From assembly GCA_029974855.1 (NCBI GenBank), contig JARKQO010000490.1, forward strand, positions 1 through 11,004: a stretch of 11,004 nucleotides of DNA. Direction: 5' to 3'. Positions 5,563 through 11,004 of this stretch are shown one piece after another; the first letter of the stretch is position 1; every line of letters starts with the position of its first letter. The DNA comes from Eubacteriales bacterium (GTDB taxonomy: Bacteria > Bacillota_A > Clostridia > Christensenellales > Aristaeellaceae). Position numbers and translations under genes: made by a program. The notes beneath the pieces were generated by a model. It did no database searches, had not been told where the DNA came from, and saw only the letters and a list, made by a program, of their open reading frames with translations.

Positions 5563-6984
5563 CTACTGGCGTTCCCCTCCCAGAATCTCACAGGGGATGT
5601 CCAGCATCCGGCAGATCATCTTCAGCTCCTTGATATGGTTGCCATAGACGGCGTGGCAGTGGTTGGCGCTGAACTTTTCCAAAAAAATCTCATGATCAAA
5701 GGATAGCTTCACATAGTTATGGGGCCATTCCTTTGTGGTTTCCGCCATCTTCTCCTCAGGCAGCCGGACAATTTCCCCGGAAAACACCGTCATACGGTAT
5801 TCTCCCTTGTAACGGTTCAGTCGCGCAATGGTCGTTTCTCCTGGCCTGGTCATACAGTTCACATGGCAGCCGCCGCCGGCGTAAATCTCCAAACAGGGAT
5901 ACAGCTTCACATGCTTCAAGTTTTCCGCCGGGTCCTGGCTCATCCCCGCGTAATAGGTGGACTGGGAGCCGCAGTTGCAAAACACCATCACGCCGTATTC
6001 CGCGTCATAGTGCCGCACGTCCATGAAAAGCACCGGATCATGGGTCAGGAGCTTTAAAATCTGCATGGTGAGGGCCGCGTCGGAATCCGCTTCACAGGCG
6101 TACACCACCGGCTCCTTGGGGCCATCCCAATCATAAGGATCGTTCATGAAGGCCGCCGCAATGCATTCCGTGCAATAGTGGCGGCTCATCTCATAATGGC
6201 ATTTGACGCCAAGGAAGTCATACCGGCGGTCCGCCACGATGCGCTTCAGCGCCTCGTAATGGCGGATCTGGGTTTTCAGCTTCTCAGGGGTCAGGCGCTG
6301 CCGGTCGTATTCAATGGAGGCGCAGTGCTCTGTAAGCCATTGCAATGCCTTCTCCACCTTTTCCTCCGGCACCTGGTCCGCAAGACGGAGGATTTCGGAC
6401 TGGTCCAAGTGATCCACATCCACGCCGAACCGGTCCTGCCAATCCTGCATACTGACGGTGGCGCTGTACATGCCCAGGCTTCTGCCACCGATCAGCCCGT
6501 ATTTCTCCCCGTTCAGGCTGCTGACCACATGGGCGCACCGGGCAAAGTCCACCACCTTTTCCAAAACCTCCGGGGTGTTGAAATCCCCGGCCGCCCGAAA
6601 ATGATCGATGCCCAGATGATCCAGCGCACCGCCCGCAGCCAGCATAGACACCATGCCGGGCCAGTCCGGAAACAAATTGGCGCACAGCATGAAAGGGCCT
6701 TTGCCGTTTTTGGCGATGATGGCGGAAAAATTGGGGAAGGCAAAAACCCCATGGGAAATGACCGTGCCGTCCACACCCTTTTCCCTCAACAGCGCCGCCT
6801 GCTCCTTGGCTGTTTGCACGGAATCCACCAGGCAATCCGCCTGGATCACGTCCACCCTGCCGTCCCTCTTCAACGCCTCCGCGATGACATCCACCTGCTT
6901 TTGCACCACGTCCTTCAACGTTTCATGCACCTCGGGCTCGCCGTCGGACACGCCGATGATTCCGATCAAGGGTTTGCGAAGCAT
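5563..6984 (-). CDS. L-fucose/L-arabinose isomerase family sugar isomerase
   Basis: A 473-residue aldose-ketose isomerase of the FucI/AraA fold: three domains, Mn-dependent, usually hexameric. Relatives interconvert L-fucose/L-fuculose, D-arabinose/D-ribulose or L-arabinose/L-ribulose. Seen: N-terminal domain starting KPLIGIIGVSDG (4-15), VISHGVFAFPN (75-85), and the metal motif ACEADSDAALTMQILKLL (296-313) with Glu298, followed 24 residues later by Asp322 (FMDVRHYD). The same 24-residue spacing is found in E. coli FucI (Glu337, Asp361). The third ligand is probably His442 or His444 in NHCHAVYGNH. It is about 120 residues shorter than E. coli FucI. ATG at 6984 is chosen because GAGGTG (6992-6997) lies 7 nt upstream. 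In-frame starts at 6999 (ATG) and 7017 (GTG) lack a good site. It is co-transcribed with a sugar kinase (65 nt upstream) and the D-lyxose isomerase. The substrate is not settled by sequence. Confidence 0.88.
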   Translation of the reverse strand: MLRKPLIGIIGVSDGEPEVHETLKDVVQKQVDVIAEALKRDGRVDVIQADCLVDSVQTAKEQAALLREKGVDGTVISHGVFAFPNFSAIIAKNGKGPFMLCANLFPDWPGMVSMLAAGGALDHLGIDHFRAAGDFNTPEVLEKVVDFARCAHVVSSLNGEKYGLIGGRSLGMYSATVSMQDWQDRFGVDVDHLDQSEILRLADQVPEEKVEKALQWLTEHCASIEYDRQRLTPEKLKTQIRHYEALKRIVADRRYDFLGVKCHYEMSRHYCTECIAAAFMNDPYDWDGPKEPVVYACEADSDAALTMQILKLLTHDPVLFMDVRHYDAEYGVMVFCNCGSQSTYYAGMSQDPAENLKHVKLYPCLEIYAGGGCHVNCMTRPGETTIARLNRYKGEYRMTVFSGEIVRLPEEKMAETTKEWPHNYVKLSFDHEIFLEKFSANHCHAVYGNHIKELKMICRMLDIPCEILGGERQ

Positions 6985-7030
6985 CCTGTAGCACCTCATT
7001 TCTTGCGGCGAAAGCACCGCTTTTTCGTAG

Positions 7031-7041
7031 GACGTAACGTC
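7031..7041. repeat. Small palindrome in the kinase-isomerase gap
   Basis: GACGT-A-ACGTC, a perfect 5-bp-arm palindrome in the 65-nt gap of operon A between the FGGY kinase and the FucI/AraA-like gene. It could be an internal operator or chance; no promoter boxes stand out beside it. Confidence 0.25.
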
Positions 7042-7049
7042 AGTCAGCC

Positions 7050-8651
7050 CTAGACTTCCAGAAAGAATTCCACCGCGGCTCTTTCGATGGCTAACCCCTG
7101 TATGTAGCGTCTATGGAACCGCTCAAACCCCGCCGCCATGTCCGCATCAGGTTCCATGGTATCGCCAGCCTGGCCCTTAAAGATCTCCTCCTCCAGCCAT
7201 GCCTCCAGGGTTTTGGTGGAAGCGCGGCGCAGGTAGGCGGCCAGAAGCGCGATGCCCCAGGCTCCGCCCTCGGTAGCGGTCCGCAGCACCGTTACCGGCG
7301 CCTTGATGGCGCTGGCCAGCACCCCTTGTCCCACCCCCGGGGTTTTGAAAAAACCTCCATGGGCATATACCCGGTCCATCTGTACGCCGCCGTCCCCCAG
7401 CAGCAGATCAAAACCCGCTTTCAGGGTGGCCAGGGCGCTATAAAGGTGGACGCGCATGAAGTTGGCCAAGGTGAAGCGGCTGGTGGGCATCCGGGCAAAC
7501 AGCGGACGCCCTTCCATCAGGCCAGTGATGTTCTCCCCGGAGTCATAGTTGTATGCCAGCAGACCGCCCGCGTCCGGCTCTCCCTCCAGGGATTTCCGAA
7601 ACAGCTTGGAGAAGAGCTCTCCCCTATCCACGGTCACGCCCAGCATATCCGCCAGTTCGTGAAAAAGATGGACCCAGGCATTCAGGTCCGTGGTGCAGTT
7701 GTTACAATGCACCATTGCCACAGGCTTGCCTGTGGGCGTGGTGATGACTTCAATATCCGGGATCAAGCAGGGCAGCTCCTTCTCCATGACCACCATGCCG
7801 AAGACCGAGGTCCCCGCCGACACATTGCCCGTACGTGCCGCCACGCTGTTGGTGGCCACCATCCCCGTCTGGGCATCGCCTTCCGGGGGGCAAAAGGGCA
7901 CTCCCGCCAATAGAGTTCCGCTGGGGTCCAAGAGCAGCGCGCCTTCTTGGGTCAATCGCCCGGCTTCCTCTCCCGCCATGGCTACCCGGGGCAGGATATC
8001 CTCCAGCTTCCAAGGCATTCCCCGCTGCGTTGCCAGCTTATTGAACATCTCCATCATCGCCGCGTCATAGGTCCCGGACCCGCCGCCGATGGGGAACATG
8101 CCCGAGGCCTCGCCAACGCCCACCACCCTTTGATCCGTCAGCTTCCAATGCACATATCCCGCCAAGGTGGTCAAATGGGCGATGCCGTGCACATGCTCTT
8201 CCCGGCGGAGCATCGCCTGGTAGAGATGGGCAATGCTCCAGCGCTGGGGAATGTTAAAATCAAACAGCTCCGTAAGCTGCTCCGCGGCAGCCTCCGTCAT
8301 CAGATTGCGCCAGGTCCTGAATTCCGCAAGCTGGTTCCCGTCCCGGTCCAGAGGCAGATATCCGTGCATCATGGCGCTGATGCCGATGGCGGAAAGGTGT
8401 TTCAGCTCCGCCCCGTATTGCCGCCGCACATCCTCCGCCAACTGCCCATAGCAATCCCGCAAACCGTCCCACACGTCCTGGAGCCCATAGGTCCATACGC
8501 CGTCCTTGTATTGGTTTTCCCAGGCATGGGTCCCGGAGGCCAAGGTGGCTCCGTCCTGCCCAATCAATACCATTTTGATCCGGGTGGACCCCAGTTCAAT
8601 GCCCAGCGCCGCTTCCCCGGCGGCAATGACACGCAACCCTCGATTTTCCAT
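7050..8651 (-). CDS. FGGY-family carbohydrate kinase (ribulokinase-like role)
   Basis: A 533-residue FGGY sugar kinase, ATP-dependent and cytoplasmic, which probably phosphorylates the ketose made by the neighbouring isomerases. Seen: phosphate motif [10 protein letters not shown] (17-26), SAMMHGY (92-98) in the place of the GQMHG segment, the probable catalytic Asp259 in PPEGDAQTG (255-263), the nucleotide-phosphate motif TGNVSAGTS (274-282), VHCNNCT (314-320), and [10 protein letters not shown] (461-470). Glu19 stands where most family members have Asp (GIDxGT). The protein differs from the xylulokinase-like copy in operon B and belongs to another FGGY subfamily. ATG at 8651 has GGAGG (8659-8663) 7 nt upstream. 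It lies 75 nt after araD and 65 nt before the isomerase in operon A, and this neighbourhood suggests L-ribulose or a related ketopentose as substrate. Family certain, substrate inferred. Confidence 0.9.
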   Translation of the reverse strand: MENRGLRVIAAGEAALGIELGSTRIKMVLIGQDGATLASGTHAWENQYKDGVWTYGLQDVWDGLRDCYGQLAEDVRRQYGAELKHLSAIGISAMMHGYLPLDRDGNQLAEFRTWRNLMTEAAAEQLTELFDFNIPQRWSIAHLYQAMLRREEHVHGIAHLTTLAGYVHWKLTDQRVVGVGEASGMFPIGGGSGTYDAAMMEMFNKLATQRGMPWKLEDILPRVAMAGEEAGRLTQEGALLLDPSGTLLAGVPFCPPEGDAQTGMVATNSVAARTGNVSAGTSVFGMVVMEKELPCLIPDIEVITTPTGKPVAMVHCNNCTTDLNAWVHLFHELADMLGVTVDRGELFSKLFRKSLEGEPDAGGLLAYNYDSGENITGLMEGRPLFARMPTSRFTLANFMRVHLYSALATLKAGFDLLLGDGGVQMDRVYAHGGFFKTPGVGQGVLASAIKAPVTVLRTATEGGAWGIALLAAYLRRASTKTLEAWLEEEIFKGQAGDTMEPDADMAAGFERFHRRYIQGLAIERAAVEFFLEV

Positions 8652-8726
8652 ATCCTCGCCTCCACTTAAAGGGGTTTGCGCAGTTCCTTGCCTTTGGGCG
8701 CACGGGCCTGCCCCGGAAGGGCCGCC

Positions 8727-9431
8727 CTATTTTTTCTGCCCGTAATAGGAGTCGGGACCGAACTTGCGCAGATGATGCTTGTCCTGCAAATGCGCAGACA
8801 TACGAACCGGACGCTCCGTGGCCCGGATGCTCTCCGTCAGCACCGCCATATGGGCCACCTGTTCCAGTACCACGGCATGATGGACGGCGCTGCGGGGCGT
8901 GCCGCCCCAAGCGAAGGGTCCATGCTGTTGCAGCAGCGCACAGGGCACCCAGGCCGGGTCCAGCTTCCGCTCCCGGAACGTCTCCACGATCACGTTGCCC
9001 GACTCTTCCTCATAGGCCCGGTCCACTTCCGCGTCCGTGAGCATGCGGCAGCATGGAACATCGCCGTAGATATAATCCGCGTGGGTCGTGCCATAGGCGG
9101 GAATATCCCGTCCCGACTGAGCCCAGGCGGTGGCATAGCGGGAATGGGTATGGACAATACCCCCAACGGCTGGAAAATTCCGGTACAGGATCATATGGGT
9201 CAGCGTGTCCGTGGAAGGATTCAGCTTCCCCTCCACCTTCCGTCCCTCCAGGTCCATCACCACCATATCCTCGGCCCTCAGCTCGTCATAGGGCACACCG
9301 GAGGGTTTGATGACAAACATACCCTTCTGGCGGTGGATCCCGGACACGTTCCCCCAGGTGAAGGTGATCAACCCGTACTTGGGCAACAGCATATTGGCGT
9401 CGTATACCTCTTGCTTCAAATCCTCCAGCAT
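8727..9431 (-). CDS. araD: L-ribulose-5-phosphate 4-epimerase
   Basis: A 234-residue class II aldolase-fold epimerase converting L-ribulose 5-phosphate to D-xylulose 5-phosphate, which then enters the pentose phosphate pathway. It matches E. coli AraD almost throughout: MLEDLK start, TWGNVSG (25-31), FVIKPSGV (39-46), STDTLTH (73-79), GGIVHTHSRYAT (90-101), GTTHADY (114-120), SGNVIVETF (144-152), HGPFAWG (170-176) and DKHHLRKFG (217-225). Zinc ligands are His94, His96 and His170, with the acid/base pair candidates Asp119 and Tyr229. Paralogues UlaF/SgbE share these residues. ATG at 9431 has AAGGAGG (9440-9446) 8 nt upstream; a TTG two codons earlier lies too close to that site. It is 34 nt after the RpiB-type gene, with a stable hairpin between them. 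This is the best-identified catalytic step of operon A and points to L-ribulose 5-phosphate as an intermediate. Confidence 0.94.
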   Translation of the reverse strand: MLEDLKQEVYDANMLLPKYGLITFTWGNVSGIHRQKGMFVIKPSGVPYDELRAEDMVVMDLEGRKVEGKLNPSTDTLTHMILYRNFPAVGGIVHTHSRYATAWAQSGRDIPAYGTTHADYIYGDVPCCRMLTDAEVDRAYEEESGNVIVETFRERKLDPAWVPCALLQQHGPFAWGGTPRSAVHHAVVLEQVAHMAVLTESIRATERPVRMSAHLQDKHHLRKFGPDSYYGQKK

Positions 9432-9453
9432 TCCCAAGTCCTCCTTATACGGT

Positions 9454-9476
9454 GCCTGCGGCTTCTTACCGCAGGC
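9454..9476 (-). promoter_or_regulatory. Intercistronic hairpin containing the RpiB-like gene's stop codon
   Basis: Perfect 8-bp stem on the minus strand: GCCTGCGG, 7-nt loop TAAGAAG, CCGCAGGC. The loop begins with the TAA stop of the upstream gene. The stem ends 7 nt before the araD ribosome site. No T-run follows, so it is not an ordinary terminator. It may be an mRNA stability or translation-adjusting element. Confidence 0.55.
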
Positions 9477-9903
9477 TGTCGTATTCCTTGTAGCGCCGCA
9501 CCTTTGCCTCGGAAGGCGTACCGGCGGCGAAGGTTGAGCCCAGCCAAATATGAATCAGCTCGCAGGCCAGCTTGGGGCCAATGGTAAAGGCACCCAGGCA
9601 GGCGATGTTGGCGTCATTGCTCATGGCGGCCCGCTCAGCGGAATAGCTGTCGGACAGCAGCGCCGCATAAGCGCCCTTCACCTTGTTGGCGGCGATGCTC
9701 ATGCCGATGCCGGTGCCGCAAAGCAGAATCCCACGGTCTGCCTTGCCCTGGGCCACATATTCCCCGACCTGAATCGCCGTATTGGCATACACCGGGTCGT
9801 CCCCGCCCAGCGTGATGGTTTCATGGCCATCCTTTCGGCACTGGTCCTCAATGAGACAGGCCAGCTCCTTGGCGTTGGGATCATAGCCCATGGCGATTTT
9901 CAT
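9466..9903 (-). CDS. RpiB/LacA/LacB-family sugar-phosphate isomerase
   Basis: A 145-residue protein, the standard RpiB length, of the aldose-ketose phosphate isomerase family. Seen: KIAMGYDPNAKEL (2-14), LLCGTGIGMSIAANKVKGAYAAL (60-82) with candidate catalytic Cys62, YSAERAAMSNDAN (87-99), and CLGAFTIGPKLA. It departs from true RpiB: DH is replaced by Asp8-Pro9-Asn10, the active-site His of HNDAN is Ser95, and the Arg of GIRAA is Tyr79. RpiB homologues next to dihydroxyacetone-kinase-like genes include D-erythrulose-4-phosphate isomerases of tetritol pathways. Its position directly after dhaL suggests that it acts on the product of DhaK/DhaL; this is inference. ATG at 9903 has GAGGTG (9910-9915) 6 nt upstream, only 10 nt after the dhaL stop. 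A frame extension to 10026 runs through dhaL and is rejected. Confidence 0.87.
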   Translation of the reverse strand: MKIAMGYDPNAKELACLIEDQCRKDGHETITLGGDDPVYANTAIQVGEYVAQGKADRGILLCGTGIGMSIAANKVKGAYAALLSDSYSAERAAMSNDANIACLGAFTIGPKLACELIHIWLGSTFAAGTPSEAKVRRYKEYDSLR

Positions 9904-9913
9904 GCCCTGCACC

Positions 9914-10546
9914 TCACAGTTGCTTGGTAATGCCGTCGCACATGGCGCACAGCAGCAGGTAGCAGGAGGAAGCCCCCACGTCCAGTACGCCGATGGAGCG
10001 GTTCCCCAAACGGCTGGAGCGGCCAAACTTGGCCTCCAGGTCCTTGGTGGAATCCCGGCCGGCCATGGCCGCCCGCTTCATTGCCTCCAGCGCGGAGGGA
10101 AAATCCATGCTTTCTTCAAGGGCTCTATGCAACGCCTCGGCGGCGGGATACAGCGTGTCCACCAAGGTCTTATCCCCTACCCGCGCCTCTACGATGTCAT
10201 ACAGGCCCGCAAGCCCCGCGTCCAGCATCTGGGAAAAGAGCGCCAGATCGATTGCCTCATGGCCCTGGCAGGCATCCGCCATTTCCATAAAGATCGTGCC
10301 GTAGATCGGCCCCATGGAGCCGCCGATCTCATTCATCACAATGCCGCCCAGCATCTCCAGCCCATCCGCCAGGGTGATCAAGGGAATCTGTGCCAAGCGT
10401 TGCTCAAAGAGCGTAAACCCCTTGTCCATGTTGGCGCCGTGGTCCCCGTCGCCAATTTTGCCGTCCAATTCCCCCAGATAGGCCCTGTTGTCATGGATGG
10501 TCTGGATCATTTCCAGTAGAACCGGTTTGCCGTTCTCGTTTTTCAT
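9914..10546 (-). CDS. dhaL: Dihydroxyacetone kinase subunit DhaL homologue
   Basis: A 210-residue nucleotide-binding subunit of a two-component ketose kinase, the same length as E. coli DhaL. Seen: the magnesium-binding Asp cluster in ELDGKIGDGDHGANM (Asp28, Asp33, Asp35, His36), GGSMGPIYG (75-83), GDKTLVDTLYPA (124-135), and GRSSRLGNRS (175-184). The next segment usually reads Gly-His-x-Asp-Pro-Gly; here it is Gly186-Val-Leu-Asp-Val-Gly191, losing the His and Pro. This may change nucleotide handling or the phosphoryl donor. ATG at 10546 forms an ATGA overlap with the dhaK stop, so translation is probably coupled, and AAGGTGG (10553-10559) lies 6 nt upstream. DhaM, the PTS donor protein for DhaKL, is not visible. 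The kinase could use dihydroxyacetone, a tetrulose or another short ketose. Confidence 0.88.
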   Translation of the reverse strand: MKNENGKPVLLEMIQTIHDNRAYLGELDGKIGDGDHGANMDKGFTLFEQRLAQIPLITLADGLEMLGGIVMNEIGGSMGPIYGTIFMEMADACQGHEAIDLALFSQMLDAGLAGLYDIVEARVGDKTLVDTLYPAAEALHRALEESMDFPSALEAMKRAAMAGRDSTKDLEAKFGRSSRLGNRSIGVLDVGASSCYLLLCAMCDGITKQL

Positions 10547-11004
10547 TTTGCGCCACCTTGTTTCCATCCGATGGAGTACGCTTCTGCGTCCAGCAGTTCC
10601 TTCAGTTCATCATCCAGCTTCATCAGCGTCAGCGTCGCGCCCATCATCTCCAAAGAGGTGAAGTAATTGCCCACATAGGGGCGGTACACATGGATGCCCC
10701 GCTCCCCCAGTAGCTTTTCGATCTCCGCGTACAGCACATACAGCTCCATCAGCGGCGTAGCGCCCAAGCCCGAAACCATCACCGCCACCTCGTCACCCCC
10801 GGAGAAGGGAAGGTCGTCCGCCACCCGCTCCACCATGCGCCGGGCCATCTGAGCCGCGGGTTCCAGCGGAACCACCTCCACCCCCGGCTCTCCGTGATGA
10901 CCAATGCCCACCTCCATGGTACCGTCCTTGATTTCAAAATTGGGTTTCCCTACCGCGGGCAGCGTACAGGGGGCCAGGCCGATGCCGATGCTGCGGGTCT
11001 GACC
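10543..11004 (-). CDS. dhaK: Dihydroxyacetone kinase subunit DhaK homologue (5' part cut by window edge)
   Basis: The C-terminal 153 residues of a DhaK-type substrate-binding subunit; the N-terminal half lies beyond the right edge. Seen: GLAPCTLPAVGKP (residues 9-21 of the visible part), then EVGIGHHGEPG (31-41), where the second His is the residue that binds dihydroxyacetone covalently as a hemiaminal in E. coli DhaK. Further on are VMVSGLGATPLMELYVLY, VYRPYVGNYFTSLEMMGATLTLMKLDDEL and the C-terminus. It is the first visible gene of operon A, and its TGA overlaps the dhaL ATG. Homologous subunits phosphorylate dihydroxyacetone or tetruloses; the neighbouring RpiB-like isomerase makes a tetrulose or similar product possible. 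Family certain, substrate open. Confidence 0.92.
   Translation of the reverse strand, partial: GQTRSIGIGLAPCTLPAVGKPNFEIKDGTMEVGIGHHGEPGVEVVPLEPAAQMARRMVERVADDLPFSGGDEVAVMVSGLGATPLMELYVLYAEIEKLLGERGIHVYRPYVGNYFTSLEMMGATLTLMKLDDELKELLDAEAYSIGWKQGGAK

Noticed and set aside
6985..7017. Earlier starts for the FucI/AraA-like isomerase
   Set aside because: The GTG at 7017 and ATG at 6999 lack a ribosome site; GAGGTG is well spaced from the ATG at 6984.
6178..7053. Plus-strand frame opposite the FucI/AraA-like isomerase
   Set aside because: Composition is low-complexity in His, Leu, Arg and Gln; the opposite strand shows metal-site motifs with correct spacing.
7947..8669. Plus-strand frame opposite the FGGY kinase (also 7113-7913 and 8676-9587)
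   Set aside because: These are antisense shadows of intact genes with all family motifs; none has domain features of its own.
8652..8726. GC-rich segment between araD and the FGGY kinase as a terminator
   Set aside because: Only short, imperfect stems of about 4 bp can be drawn and no T-run follows. The downstream gene has its own ribosome site but no visible promoter, so read-through is assumed.
1..11004. CRISPR array, tRNA, rRNA, insertion sequence, phage or toxin-antitoxin genes
   Set aside because: No regularly spaced repeats, RNA-gene signatures, transposase motifs or terminal repeats were seen on either strand.

Overview
The window is a gene-dense, GC-rich stretch from an anaerobe-type bacterium, most likely a Clostridia-class Firmicute of the gut or a similar habitat. 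This is inferred from strong AGGAGG-like ribosome binding sites on nearly every gene, tight operons, and protein variants typical of such organisms. No ribosomal or other marker gene is present, so the taxon is only a guess. Nearly the whole window encodes uptake-independent steps of rare-sugar catabolism: sugar isomerases, epimerases, kinases and sugar-phosphate isomerases. No transporter, dehydrogenase, transketolase, mobile element, tRNA, rRNA or CRISPR array is visible.

Layout. Operon A runs on the minus strand from the right edge to 4830: dhaK (cut by the edge), dhaL, an RpiB/LacAB-type isomerase, an araD-type L-ribulose-5-phosphate 4-epimerase, an FGGY sugar kinase, an L-fucose/L-arabinose isomerase family protein, and a D-lyxose isomerase. 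It ends at a GC-rich hairpin that starts directly after the last stop codon. A LysR-type regulator (3852-4745, plus strand) converges on it. Operon B starts at 3594 on the minus strand, divergent from the regulator, and runs off the left edge: a D-tagatose/D-allulose 3-epimerase-like TIM barrel, a second RpiB/LacAB-like protein, a 3-hexulose-6-phosphate-synthase-like protein, and a xylulokinase-like FGGY kinase (cut by the edge). Gaps within operon B are only 32-40 nt.

Regulation. The 257-nt space between the regulator and operon B holds a near-consensus promoter for operon B (TTGACA, 18 nt, TATAAT), an interleaved promoter for the regulator, and a long dyad centred about 72 nt upstream of the predicted operon B start. 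This is the classical arrangement for LysR-type activation plus autorepression. The promoter of operon A lies outside the window.

How the genes may work together. Operon A contains a self-sufficient route: D-lyxose isomerase family enzymes can convert L-ribose to L-ribulose (and D-lyxose to D-xylulose), the FGGY kinase can phosphorylate the ketose, and AraD converts L-ribulose 5-phosphate to D-xylulose 5-phosphate. Operon B adds a C3 ketose epimerase and a xylulokinase-like enzyme that also lead to ketopentose phosphates. The parts that do not fit a textbook pentose pathway are the two RpiB-like proteins that have lost the usual active-site histidines, the hexulose-phosphate-synthase-like enzyme without its PHI isomerase partner, and the DhaK/DhaL pair whose DhaL has an altered C-terminal motif. 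These suggest that the true substrate is an unusual pentose, tetrose or branched sugar.
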